Origin: Gemmiger sp. An194
Lineage (GTDB): Bacteria; Bacillota; Clostridia; Oscillospirales; Ruminococcaceae
Assembly: GCF_002160145.1 (NCBI RefSeq)
Contig: NZ_NFKA01000005.1
Coordinates: 62,001 to 126,000 of the forward strand
Length of the DNA stretch: 64,000 nt
Direction: 5' to 3'
Positions 53,401 through 61,146 of this stretch are shown piece after piece. How positions within the stretch are numbered: the first letter of the stretch is position 1; every line of letters starts with the position of its first letter. A program made the translations under genes and the position numbers. The notes below the pieces were generated by a model. It saw nothing but the letters and a program-made list of their open reading frames with translations, made no database searches and had not been told where the DNA came from.

Positions 53401-53515
53401 GTTTCTTTCATCCGGACTATACCGTCGGCTCTGGAATTTCACCAGATCAGCACCCGGAAACACCGGGTGGTCGCGGGCTGTACCGCCGGTGGGGAATTTC
53501 ACCCCGCCCTGAAAC
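53401..53515 (-). ncRNA. FMN (RFN) riboswitch
   Basis: Minus strand: P1 GTTTC-side pairing closes the aptamer; canonical blocks GGGCGGGGTGAAATTCCCC, ACCGGCGGTA, AGCCCGCGA, CCGGTG, GATCTGGTGAAATTCCAG, AGCCGACGGTATAGTC and CGGATGAAAGAAAC are all present. High FMN should favour the terminator and shut off ribU. Confidence 0.97.
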
Positions 53516-53531
53516 TGCTTTCTTGACTTTC

Positions 53532-53560
53532 ATTATATGCGCGCTTGCCAGAAAATGCAA
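53532..53560 (-). promoter_or_regulatory. Promoter of the FMN-riboswitch-ribU unit
   Basis: TTGCAT (53560-53555), 17-bp spacer, TATAAT (53537-53532), just upstream of the aptamer. Confidence 0.85.
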
Positions 53561-53619
53561 GAGTTTTGTGAATTTTGTTTTGCAAAAGGCGCATATAACT
53601 TTTTTGAAAGCGGGGTGTA

Positions 53620-53628
53620 TGGTATACT
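53620..53628 (+). promoter_or_regulatory. Extended -10 promoter of the MscS gene
   Basis: TGGTATACT fits an extended -10; the region around 53600-53605 is a T run rather than a good -35. The leader to the ATG is about 58 nt. Confidence 0.5.
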
Positions 53629-53691
53629 ATGGATATACCCGTGTTCAGCGATTTGCACGGAATAAAAAATTCAACAGGACGGATCACTACT

Positions 53692-54792
53692 ATGATTGAA
53701 AAAATCACAGGATACATTCTGAACACCGAAGGGGCGCTCTTTCAGCTGGCCATCAGTCTGATCGTATTCGCCGTCTCCTATCTGATCAGTCGGCTGGTTC
53801 GCTACAAGGTCATGCCCTGGCTGATGAATCTTCTAAACAAAAAGGAGAAGAAGGGCCCTTATGTGCTGGCCAAGGGCTTCTCTCGCCCGGCCCCGGTTGC
53901 AGTGTGGACCACCGGCATCTTTCTGGCCTGCATTCTGCTTCCCTTACCTGCGGATCTGGCTCTTCCCTTTGGAAACCTGATGAGCAAACTGTTGCGCGTG
54001 ACCATGATCTGCCTGCTGGCCTGGGGTCTGATCGGCAGCAGCGACCTGGGCCCGGTGCTCTTCCACGATGTGCGGGGTAAACTGGACCTGGAAGTGGACA
54101 ACACCGTTGCCAACTTTCTGAACAAGATTCTCAAGGGCACCATTCTGGTGTTTGCCATTCTGATGCTGCTGCAGGAGCTGGGGTTCCCGGTGGGCAGCCT
54201 GATCACCAGCCTGGGCATCGTCGGCCTGACCCTTTCGCTGGCAGCCAAGGATTACGCCACCAACTTTTTCGGCGGTCTGGTGGTCATCTTTGAAAAGCCC
54301 TTTGCCATCGGTGACTGGATCTGGTGTAAGGATGGCGAGGGCGAGGTTGAGGATATCGCCTTCCGCTCCACCCGCATCCGCCAGCTGAATGACTCAGTGC
54401 TGGTGATTCCCAACAGCATTCTGGTCAGCAACGCCATGATCAACTACAGCCAGATCAACCGACGGCTGGCGAAATTCACCCTGGGCGTGACCTACGATAC
54501 CACCCGCAGCCAGCTGGAAAGCCTGCTGGCGGACATCCGCGCCATGCTGGCCGCCCGGGAGGATGTTCATCCGGACACCATCCGGGTACAGATGACCGGC
54601 TTCGGCGCTTCCAGCATCGATATTCTCATTCAGTTCTATGCAACCACCGGTGCGCTGGCTGAATTTTTGAAAATTCAGGAATCCATCAATCTGGAACTGA
54701 TGGATCTGGTTTATAAAAACGGCTGCAGCTTCGCCTTCCCCTCCACCAGCGTTTACATCGAAAAGGCCCCGGCCTCTGCGCCCCGGTCCTGA
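53692..54792 (+). CDS. MscS-family mechanosensitive ion channel
   Basis: A 366-aa membrane channel that opens under membrane tension on hypo-osmotic shock. Four or more TM helices precede the pore helix GSLITSLGIVGLTLSLAAKD, then the MscS beta domain FFGGLVVIFEKPFAIGDWIW and FRSTRIRQLNDSVLVIPNS, and the alpha/beta C-terminal domain. It belongs to the longer YnaI/YbdG-like types rather than to the 286-aa E. coli MscS. The start at 53692 has only AGGA at 12 nt. Monocistronic. Confidence 0.92.
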   Translation: MIEKITGYILNTEGALFQLAISLIVFAVSYLISRLVRYKVMPWLMNLLNKKEKKGPYVLAKGFSRPAPVAVWTTGIFLACILLPLPADLALPFGNLMSKLLRVTMICLLAWGLIGSSDLGPVLFHDVRGKLDLEVDNTVANFLNKILKGTILVFAILMLLQELGFPVGSLITSLGIVGLTLSLAAKDYATNFFGGLVVIFEKPFAIGDWIWCKDGEGEVEDIAFRSTRIRQLNDSVLVIPNSILVSNAMINYSQINRRLAKFTLGVTYDTTRSQLESLLADIRAMLAAREDVHPDTIRVQMTGFGASSIDILIQFYATTGALAEFLKIQESINLELMDLVYKNGCSFAFPSTSVYIEKAPASAPRS

Positions 54793-54804
54793 CACAAAGC
54801 AAAA

Positions 54805-54860
54805 CAAATGCCGCCGGGCGGATTCCTGTTGTGGAAACCGCCCGGCGGCATTCTTTTTTA
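54805..54860. terminator. Bidirectional terminator between mscS and HAD gene
   Basis: Perfect 15-bp arms aatgccgccgggcgg (54807-54821) and ccgcccggcggcatt (54838-54852), followed by CTTTTTT on the plus strand. Confidence 0.9.
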
Positions 54861-55541
54861 CTGCTGTTCTGCCTGCTGCCAGCCGCGCAGGATCTCCAGT
54901 GCATCGGCAAGACTTGCAGCCGCGGTAACGCCCTCCGGAACCGGTCGGCCCTCGGTATTCAGCCAGATGGTACGGATGCCCAGCTTGGCCGGGCCCAGGG
55001 CGTCGCCCTGCAGCGAGTCACCGATGTGCACCACCTGATCCGGCGCAAGGCCTGCCAGCTCCAATGCCAGCTCATAGATGCCCGGATGAGGCTTGGGGCA
55101 GCGGGCCTTTTCACTGGTGACGATGCCCGCCGGGGCGATTCCGCACTGGCGCACCGCCTGCTCCACAAAGCCGGTATCACTGTTGGTGACCAGCCAGACC
55201 GGCAGACCGCACCCGGTCAGGAATTCTGCAGCACCCTCGCACAGGCCCGGCGCAGCCCAGTGCTCGGCCATTTTGTCGCAGAGGGCTTTCGCATCCTCGC
55301 TGGAATGGTACTCTTCCAGCAGCTCCTGATAGCTTTCCAGCGCCAGTTCGTACTGGGTACGGAAGGCATCCCCCCAGGCAGCCTGCTGCTTTTCGCCGTA
55401 ACGTTTCCACCAAGCGGCGACTACCGTCTTCGGGTTTTTCTCGCTGCCGCTTTCACAGACACGCCGGATCACCTCGTAGGAGGCGGGGCCGTATTCCGGC
55501 ACCAGTGTGCCGTAAAAATCGCAAAAAATTGCCTGAATCAT
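54858..55541 (-). CDS. HAD-superfamily hydrolase
   Basis: A 227-aa class I HAD phosphatase-like protein. Motif I FCDFYGTLVP has the nucleophile Asp followed by F-Y rather than the common D-x-D-G-T, so the second acid/base Asp is replaced by Tyr. Motif II is VWLVTNSD, motif III the Lys in KARCPKPHPGIYE, motif IV VVHIGDSLQGDALGP. Substitution of the second Asp is seen in some HAD non-phosphatases, so a strict phosphatase call is not safe. GGAAGGG lies 9 nt before ATG 55541. Confidence 0.83.
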   Translation of the reverse strand: MIQAIFCDFYGTLVPEYGPASYEVIRRVCESGSEKNPKTVVAAWWKRYGEKQQAAWGDAFRTQYELALESYQELLEEYHSSEDAKALCDKMAEHWAAPGLCEGAAEFLTGCGLPVWLVTNSDTGFVEQAVRQCGIAPAGIVTSEKARCPKPHPGIYELALELAGLAPDQVVHIGDSLQGDALGPAKLGIRTIWLNTEGRPVPEGVTAAASLADALEILRGWQQAEQQ

Positions 55542-55688
55542 ATGCCATTTCCCTTCCGGCGGCATCTGCCACCCGTTTTATGGCAGCACCGCACAATTCC
55601 AGGTGGTGGAGCGCGCCGGAAATTTTGGCGTGATACGCCGCCTGAGCCGCGAGGCGTGCATTGTACGGTGTTGCCTTATCTTTATCGT

Positions 55689-56969
55689 TTACGAGCGCTC
55701 AAACACAGATTTGTCCAGCGCCTTGTTCTGATGGGCCACAATGGTGGTGCACACTGCGTCGCCGGTGATGTTCACCGCGGTGCGGGTCATATCCAGAATA
55801 CGGTCGATGCCCATGATCAGACCGATGGCCTCCACCGGCAGACCCACCGAGTTGAACACCATGGTCAGGGTGACCAGGCCAACGCTGGGAACACCCGCCG
55901 TGCCCACCGAAGCCAGGGTGGCGGTACCGATGACTGTGATGTAGTCCATCATATCCAGATGGATGCCAAAGGCCTGAGCTGCAAACACAACGGCCACACC
56001 CTGCATGATGGAGGTACCGTCCATGTTAATGGTGGCGCCCAGCGGGATGGTGAAGGAGGAGATCCGCTTGGATACACCCATCTTCTTGGCCAGCGTGTCG
56101 ATGGACAGAGGGATGGTGGCGTTGGAGGTGGCTGTGGAGAAGGCAAAGGCCATGACCGGGAAGAAGTTCTTGATAAACTTGATGGGATTCAGGCCGGTGA
56201 ACAGCTTCAGCATGCTCAGGTAGACCACGAAGCACTGGATGCCCAGCGCCAGGAACACCGCCACCATGTATTTCGCCAGCGGCAGAAAAGCGCTGAAGCC
56301 GATGGTGGCAAAGGTGCGGGAAATCAGACAAAATACGCCCACCGGAGCCAGCGACATGACCATCATGGTCATCTCCATCATTACATCGTTGAACTGGCTG
56401 AAGAAGCTGCCCACGGTCTCGGCCCGCTCCCCCAGCTTAGCCAGAATAACGCCCACAATCAATGCGAACAGAATGATCTGCAGCATCTCGCCCTTGGCCA
56501 GCGCGCCGATGGGGTTGTCCGGGATGATGTTGAGCAGGGTCTCGGTGAGAGAGGTGGCCTGCATGCTTTCCACCTGGGTGGTGGTGCTCTGCAGCACACT
56601 CAGGTCCAGCCCCACGCCGGGGTTGAGCAGATTACCCACCAGCAGAGCCACTGTCACCGCACAGGCAGTGGTGCACAGATAGAAAATCAGGCTGCGCACA
56701 CCCACGGTGCCCAGCTTCTTGGTGTCGCCAATGGACATGCTGCCGCACACGATGGAACAGAACACCAGCGGTACAACCAGCATCTTCATCAAACGGATGA
56801 AGCCCTGGCCCACCACATAGAGCACACCCTCCACCAGAATGTCATTCTTGAAGGAGCCATCCGGAACCAGGTAGCACAGGGCCACACCGAAGACAACACC
56901 CGCCAGAAGTGCAATGAAAATTCGGGTGGTCAGACCCATCTTTTTGGTTTTCTTTACGCTGCGCTCCAT
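55689..56969 (-). CDS. Dicarboxylate/amino acid:cation symporter (DAACS family)
   Basis: A 426-aa membrane carrier of the GltP/DctA/SstT family, importing glutamate, aspartate, serine or C4-dicarboxylates with Na+ or H+. Typical are MKMLVVPLVFCSIVCG, the serine-rich hairpin AFSTATSNATIPLSID, and the TM7 motif GATINMDGTSIMQGVA (N-M-D-G-T). AAAGGAGG lies 5 nt before ATG 56969. It begins 1 nt after the stop of the reductase-like gene and so is co-transcribed with it; why is unclear. Confidence 0.93.
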   Translation of the reverse strand: MERSVKKTKKMGLTTRIFIALLAGVVFGVALCYLVPDGSFKNDILVEGVLYVVGQGFIRLMKMLVVPLVFCSIVCGSMSIGDTKKLGTVGVRSLIFYLCTTACAVTVALLVGNLLNPGVGLDLSVLQSTTTQVESMQATSLTETLLNIIPDNPIGALAKGEMLQIILFALIVGVILAKLGERAETVGSFFSQFNDVMMEMTMMVMSLAPVGVFCLISRTFATIGFSAFLPLAKYMVAVFLALGIQCFVVYLSMLKLFTGLNPIKFIKNFFPVMAFAFSTATSNATIPLSIDTLAKKMGVSKRISSFTIPLGATINMDGTSIMQGVAVVFAAQAFGIHLDMMDYITVIGTATLASVGTAGVPSVGLVTLTMVFNSVGLPVEAIGLIMGIDRILDMTRTAVNITGDAVCTTIVAHQNKALDKSVFERS

Positions 56970-56970
56970 C

Positions 56971-57816
56971 TCAGCCCTCCTTTTCTTCCAGATATTCCTC
57001 CAGCGATGCCTGCCATACCGGCATCGAGTACAGGTCAATGATTCGCAGAATGAAGTTATCCAGCACCGCGTAGGCCGGGCGAGCCAGATAGTGCTCGGCC
57101 TCGCCGGTGGCACCGGGGCACAGCTGGCCCTGCAGCCCCGCCTGCCGCAGAATCTCCTGGGCAAACTCGTAACGGCTGCATACGCCTTTGCAGGTGGCAT
57201 GGTAGGTGCCGTACTCATTGGTGTGGATCAGATGCAGAATCAGCCGGGCCAGATCCTTGGCACTGGTGGGACTGCCGTACTGGTCCTGCGGAACGTACAG
57301 GCTCTGGCCCTTTTGAGCCGCCGCCAGCACACCATTCACAAAGTTGTTGCCCTTGCCATATACCCAGCTGCTGCGGATGATAAAGTGCTTGTGGGTGAAC
57401 TCCTTCACGTAGTTCTCGCCCGCCCGCTTGGACGCACCGTACACCGTTTGAGGATTGGTGTCATCAAATTCGCTGTAGGGCTTTTCGGCATGGCCGTCAA
57501 ATACATCATCGGTGGAAAGCTGCACCATCTTCGCCCCCACCTTGCGGGCCACCAGGCTCAGGTTGCGCGCACCCAGGGCGTTGACCCGGTAGGCCAGCTC
57601 CGGGTTCTGCTCACACAGGGCAATGTCGGTAATGGCCGCGCAGTTGATGATCACATCCGGCCGGTTGATCTCGCCGAAGCTGAGCACCTCGTCGGTATTG
57701 GTAATATCCAGTTCAGCCCGGTCGGTGTTGAAGGTCTCCATTTCCAAGGGGTCCAGGATTTCGTTTATCGCCGTGCCGATCTGGCCTTCCGCACCGGCGA
57801 TCCATACTTTCAGCAT
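56971..57816 (-). CDS. rfbD: dTDP-4-dehydrorhamnose reductase-like SDR protein
   Basis: A 281-aa extended short-chain dehydrogenase of the RmlD/RfbD family. The NAD(P) site is WIAGAEGQIGTAINEIL (G-x-x-G-x-x-G) and the catalytic pair is Tyr/Lys in VYGASKRAGE; the STDDVFDG block matches the family STDYVFDG. RmlD makes dTDP-L-rhamnose, but no rmlA/B/C is next to it, so an orphan or related role (as in MAT2B-like proteins) is possible. AAAGGAG before the ATG. It heads an operon with the DAACS symporter. Confidence 0.85.
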   Translation of the reverse strand: MLKVWIAGAEGQIGTAINEILDPLEMETFNTDRAELDITNTDEVLSFGEINRPDVIINCAAITDIALCEQNPELAYRVNALGARNLSLVARKVGAKMVQLSTDDVFDGHAEKPYSEFDDTNPQTVYGASKRAGENYVKEFTHKHFIIRSSWVYGKGNNFVNGVLAAAQKGQSLYVPQDQYGSPTSAKDLARLILHLIHTNEYGTYHATCKGVCSRYEFAQEILRQAGLQGQLCPGATGEAEHYLARPAYAVLDNFILRIIDLYSMPVWQASLEEYLEEKEG

Positions 57817-57910
57817 CGCTAAGCTCCTTTCGCTGTTTGGTTAGTCGGGCTGTTTACCCTCTTTTCCTATTGTACACAATTATCGTATACAATCTTTTTT
57901 ATTATACCAA
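57817..57910 (-). promoter_or_regulatory. Upstream region of rfbD-DAACS with tandem inverted repeats
   Basis: Two 12-bp elements lie 1 bp apart: ATTGT-AC-ACAAT (57869-57880) and ATCGT-AT-ACAAT (57882-57893). They overlap possible leftward -10 boxes (TACAAT, GATAAT, TATAAT), so the exact promoter cannot be fixed. They look like adjacent operator half-turn sites. Confidence 0.5.
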
Positions 57911-57949
57911 TCGGGCTTTCCTCCTGTCAATTCCTCTGCCCCGGGTGGG

Positions 57950-57997
57950 ACAAAACAAAGCAGCCCGCCGTTTTCAGCAGACTGCTTTGCGTTGTCT
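57950..57997 (-). terminator. Terminator after the DUF3737 gene
   Basis: Arms CAAAGCAG (57956-57963) and CTGCTTTG (57982-57989) with an 18-nt loop; TTTTG follows on the minus strand. Confidence 0.65.
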
Positions 57998-57998
57998 T

Positions 57999-58868
57999 TT
58001 ATTCCAATTCCGCAGCCGGGCTCTGGATGCAGATCTCCGCCCTGGCGGCCGGGTCGTCCCGGATCACTTCCCCCACCTGGGGAACCCGGATACAGCCCTG
58101 GTAGGGATTTTTGATGCTGATCAGCGGCGCGGTGAGCTCCGCCTCCACCTGGCTCTTTTCAAAGGCCAGGTCTGCTTCATCCATCCGGCAGTTGATGAGC
58201 CGCAGCCCCTTGCAATAGCACAGTGGCTGCGTACCGATAATATGGCAGTTTTCAAAGGTAACGTTCTCACAGTACCAGGCCAGATACTCGCCCTTGACCA
58301 CGCTGTTTTTCACCACCACATTTTTGGCGTGCCAAAACGCATCCTTGGTATCAAAACGGCAGTTGTCAAACACCGCACCCTCAATGTACTGGAAGGAATA
58401 CTTCCCCCGGAAGGTCACATCCGTAAAGCGGAGTGCACGGGAGCGCATCATGAAGTACTCACTTTGCGCAGTGCAGCGGTTCATGGTGATACCGTCCACC
58501 GACCAGCCGAATTCCGGCGAAATGACGTCACAATCCTCCATGGTCACATCGCCGCACTCCCGCAGCGCCTTGATGCCGTGCAGTTTGCTGCGGCGGATGG
58601 TAATGCGGTTGGAATACCACAGTGCCGCCCGGCAGTTTTCCGTGAGCTCACAGCCGGTAATTTTCAAATTCCAATCATGCCAGAAGGGATACCGCAGGTC
58701 GAAAAAGCTGTTTTCCACCTGGATGTTCCGCCCCTCCTTGAAGGCGCTTTCCCCATCGGCAGGACCTTCAAAGGCGCAATCCTTTACCAGAATATCCTGT
58801 TTTCCATACAGGGCACGCTCCTGATCGAAGCGCTGCCCGCAAATGGTTTCCATCTCGTTCGTCTCCAT
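57999..58868 (-). CDS. DUF3737 family right-handed beta-helix protein
   Basis: A 289-aa protein of the DUF3737 family. The sequence is a ladder of short beta turns with N/D-C and F-x-N-C steps (VKDCAFEG, VENSFFDLRYPFWHDW, ITGCELTENCRAALWYSN, VTFENCHIIGTQPLCYCKG, LINCRMDEADLAFEKS), characteristic of a pectate-lyase-like solenoid. There is no signal peptide, so it is probably cytosolic; its activity is unknown. AAGGAG lies 9 nt before ATG 58868; a second Met five codons later is less well placed. Own promoter and terminator. Confidence 0.85.
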   Translation of the reverse strand: METNEMETICGQRFDQERALYGKQDILVKDCAFEGPADGESAFKEGRNIQVENSFFDLRYPFWHDWNLKITGCELTENCRAALWYSNRITIRRSKLHGIKALRECGDVTMEDCDVISPEFGWSVDGITMNRCTAQSEYFMMRSRALRFTDVTFRGKYSFQYIEGAVFDNCRFDTKDAFWHAKNVVVKNSVVKGEYLAWYCENVTFENCHIIGTQPLCYCKGLRLINCRMDEADLAFEKSQVEAELTAPLISIKNPYQGCIRVPQVGEVIRDDPAARAEICIQSPAAELE

Positions 58869-59157
58869 TCCTTTTCTCTCCTTACAGCAGCTTGTTTGCC
58901 TGAATCCGATGTACCGTATCCGGATGAGCGATTTTGCAGACCCGGACCGGAAAAGCTCCCACTGCCCTGTTCGCAGGCACGGCAGGCTCCGTCCGTGTCC
59001 ATTGCTCAATCGCCAACTTCATTTTCGCTATCTTTTTCAGTATACGCTCTTGATCTCCACATAGCAAATACTTATTTGTTATGATTTAACATTCATTTTC
59101 GCTATGCTTGATCATTCTATGAGCCACTGCCACCCCGTCGTTGAAATACACAGCCAA
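58869..59157 (-). promoter_or_regulatory. Promoter and 14-bp direct repeats upstream of the DUF3737 gene
   Basis: Promoter TTGCTA (59067-59062), 17 bp, TATACT (59044-59039) on the minus strand, giving a leader of about 164 nt. The sequence TTCATTTTCGCTAT occurs twice, at 59018-59031 (at the start of transcription) and 59092-59105 (upstream of -35), 74 bp apart. No gene was recognised in the leader. Confidence 0.6.
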
Positions 59158-59216
59158 AAAGCAAACCCAGCCCCGGCCGGAGCAGCATGCACCGGTCAGG
59201 GCTGGGTTGTTTTTTG
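59158..59216. terminator. Terminator after the MarR gene
   Basis: Stem AACCCAGCCCC...CCGG with CCGG...GGGCTGGGTT, flanked by AAAAAGC and GTTTTTT; works best leftward after marR but has T runs on both strands. Confidence 0.8.
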
Positions 59217-59235
59217 ATATGAATCAGGAGTCGTC

Positions 59236-59670
59236 TTACTCCTCCTGCGCCAGGGTGGTTTCGGCGGCCAGCATCAGCAGACGGATAAACTCCTGCTTTT
59301 CCGCCTCGCTCATGCGCTGAGTCATCTGGGCAAGGCCGTCATCGATCTGCTGCTGGATGAAGGGATAGACCTGCCAGGCCTTTTCCGTGGGGAGAATGTT
59401 GTAGGTGCGCTTATCCTTGGGGTTTTGCTCCCGCACAAGAAAGCCGGTCTCCTCCAGCTTGTTCACCGTTTTTGCAATCACGCTTTTGTCCAGCGAGAGG
59501 CGCTTGGTGATCTCGTCCTGAGTGAGTGTTTTAAAATCGCAGACAATCAGGATCACCACCGCCTGTGCCGCGGTCAGATCATACTGTGCACAGCTGTTGT
59601 TCAGCCAGATGTGGGATTTGCGGTACAAGATCGAGATTGCCTTGAACAGGCTGTCGGCAATGGTGGACAT
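59236..59670 (-). CDS. MarR-family transcriptional regulator
   Basis: A 144-aa winged-helix repressor. The core reads QYDLTAAQAVVILIVCDFKT, LTQDEITKRLSLDKSVIAKT (recognition helix), and VNKLEETGFLVREQNPKDKRT, where D-x-R marks the wing. Length is typical. AGGAGG lies 8 nt before the ATG. It is divergent from an MFS transporter and its promoter overlaps a 16-bp inverted repeat, so it probably represses itself and the transporter. Confidence 0.93.
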   Translation of the reverse strand: MSTIADSLFKAISILYRKSHIWLNNSCAQYDLTAAQAVVILIVCDFKTLTQDEITKRLSLDKSVIAKTVNKLEETGFLVREQNPKDKRTYNILPTEKAWQVYPFIQQQIDDGLAQMTQRMSEAEKQEFIRLLMLAAETTLAQEE

Positions 59671-59699
59671 AGCAAAGGCCTCCTGGTTCTGTTTTTGTT

Positions 59700-59728
59700 A
59701 TTATAGCCTCATCCGGTGGCATTTGCAA
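59700..59728 (-). promoter_or_regulatory. Promoter of the marR gene
   Basis: TTGCAA (59728-59723), 17-bp spacer, TATAAT (59705-59700). The -35 lies inside the inverted repeat at 59715-59730. Confidence 0.85.
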
Positions 59729-59786
59729 CCAGTTATTGACGCGGTGGCCGTTCCGTGCCATTCTATAAATGGCGGCAATTGCCACC
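59715..59786. promoter_or_regulatory. Repeated MarR operators in the marR-MFS divergent region
   Basis: GGTGGCATTTGCAACC (59715-59730) and GGCGGCAATTGCCACC (59771-59786) are two versions of one 16-bp inverted repeat; a weaker copy GGTGGCCGTTCCGTGCCA lies between. The first covers the marR -35, the second lies just downstream of a weak rightward promoter (TTGACG 59736-59741, CATTCT 59759-59764) for the MFS gene. Confidence 0.7.
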
Positions 59787-59816
59787 ATTTTAAATTTTAC
59801 GCAAAGGAGCTTTTCC

Positions 59817-60983
59817 ATGAATTCGAGTGAAATAATCTGGAATCGGCGGTTTATTCTGCTGTTCATAACAAACCTGCTGGTTCTGGCCGCGTTTTATGCG
59901 TCCATCCCCATCATCTCCATCTACTGCCAGGAGATCGGCATCACCGGCTCCAAGGTGGGTATCGTGCTGACCGCCATGTCGGTGGCCACCATCCTCTTCC
60001 GCCCGGTGGCCGGGTATCTGCTGGACAACTTCAACCGCTACCGGATCTATCTGGTGTTCCTGGCGCTGTTCTGCCTGTCCTTCCCTGCATTCCTGGCCTT
60101 CCCGCTGTTCGGTGCACTCATTGTCGTCCGTCTGTACATGGGCGCGGTGTACTCGGTATGCGGCTCCGCCACCATGACACTGGCAGGTGATGTTCTGCCC
60201 GTTGCCAAAATTACCGAGGGCATCAGCCGGTTTGCGTTCACCGTGTCCATCGGCATGGCGGTGGGCCCCTATGTGGGCCTGCAGGTGCAGAGCCATATGA
60301 GCAGCGCCGCCTCCTTCTGGACCATCTTCGGCATCACCGTGGCCGCGCTGATCTGCGTATCCTGCTGCCGTATCCGGTACCCCAAGGTACAGCGGAAGAA
60401 ATTCTCCATCCGGGACACCATTTACGGCCCGGCGCTGCCCTTCATGTTCAACATGATGTTCCTGATGATTCCCTACGGCGCAGTGATCGCCTATTCCTCC
60501 ATCTTCGCCCAGGAGAAAGGCCTGTCCGCTTTTCTGCCCTACTTCTACATCTTCCTGGTGGCGGGCATGCTGGTCTCCAAGCTGTCCACCCAGAAGATGA
60601 TCGACGCGGGACGGCACCGTGTGCTGGTGTACATCAGCCTGGCGGTGCTGATTCTGACCATGCTCAGCTATCTGTTCCTGAACAGCGGCATCCATCTGCT
60701 GGCCGCCGGGTTCTTCTTTGGTCTGGGCTATGGCATTCTGCAGCCGCTGTTCCAGGCCTTCGTTACCGGCACCACTCCCGCTCCTCAGCGGGGTGTGGCC
60801 AACGCTACCTACATGCTTTCCTACGATGTAGGCATCGGCATCGGCTCGCTGCTCATGGGCTTTATGCAGGAGCGCATCGGCCTGCCTCTGGGCTTCGCCC
60901 TCACTGCCATTGCCTACGCCATCGGTGGTGTGGTTTACCTGAGCTATGTGGACGGCTACTACCGCCGTTTGCGGCAGAAGTAA
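59817..60983 (+). CDS. MFS transporter
   Basis: A 388-aa major facilitator with 12 TM helices. The N-terminal half has ISIYCQEIGITGSKVGIVLT and the loop 2-3 motif FRPVAGYLLDNFNRYR (a G-x-L-x-D-x-x-x-R variant of motif A); the second half has the analogous YGILQPLFQAFVTGTTPAPQ. This is the YfcJ/AraJ-like group of drug or metabolite exporters; the substrate is unknown. AAAGGAG lies 7 nt before ATG 59817. Divergent from and presumably repressed by the MarR protein. Confidence 0.9.
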   Translation: MNSSEIIWNRRFILLFITNLLVLAAFYASIPIISIYCQEIGITGSKVGIVLTAMSVATILFRPVAGYLLDNFNRYRIYLVFLALFCLSFPAFLAFPLFGALIVVRLYMGAVYSVCGSATMTLAGDVLPVAKITEGISRFAFTVSIGMAVGPYVGLQVQSHMSSAASFWTIFGITVAALICVSCCRIRYPKVQRKKFSIRDTIYGPALPFMFNMMFLMIPYGAVIAYSSIFAQEKGLSAFLPYFYIFLVAGMLVSKLSTQKMIDAGRHRVLVYISLAVLILTMLSYLFLNSGIHLLAAGFFFGLGYGILQPLFQAFVTGTTPAPQRGVANATYMLSYDVGIGIGSLLMGFMQERIGLPLGFALTAIAYAIGGVVYLSYVDGYYRRLRQK

Positions 60984-61015
60984 GTAAGGCCATTGAAGCT
61001 GCAATTCATACCTAC

Positions 61016-61060
61016 AAAAAATGCCGTGTCGGACAAGATCCGACGCGGCTTTTTCTTTGC
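61016..61060 (+). terminator. Terminator after the MFS gene
   Basis: Arms gccgtgtcgga (61023-61033) and tccgacgcggc (61039-61049) followed by TTTTTCTTT. Confidence 0.87.
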
Positions 61061-61094
61061 GCTGGAAGATCAATAAAAATTTTTCGTCTTCCTC

Positions 61095-61125
61095 TTGACT
61101 TTAACGTACCGTCAACGGTTATGCT
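61095..61125 (+). promoter_or_regulatory. MerR-type promoter with a 19-bp spacer
   Basis: TTGACT and TATGCT are separated by 19 bp rather than 17, and the spacer holds the inverted repeat TTAACG-TAC-CGTCAA. This is the hallmark of promoters twisted into shape by a MerR-family activator, here the gene directly downstream. Confidence 0.78.
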
Positions 61126-61146
61126 TGTTCACAGGGAGGGATTTTT

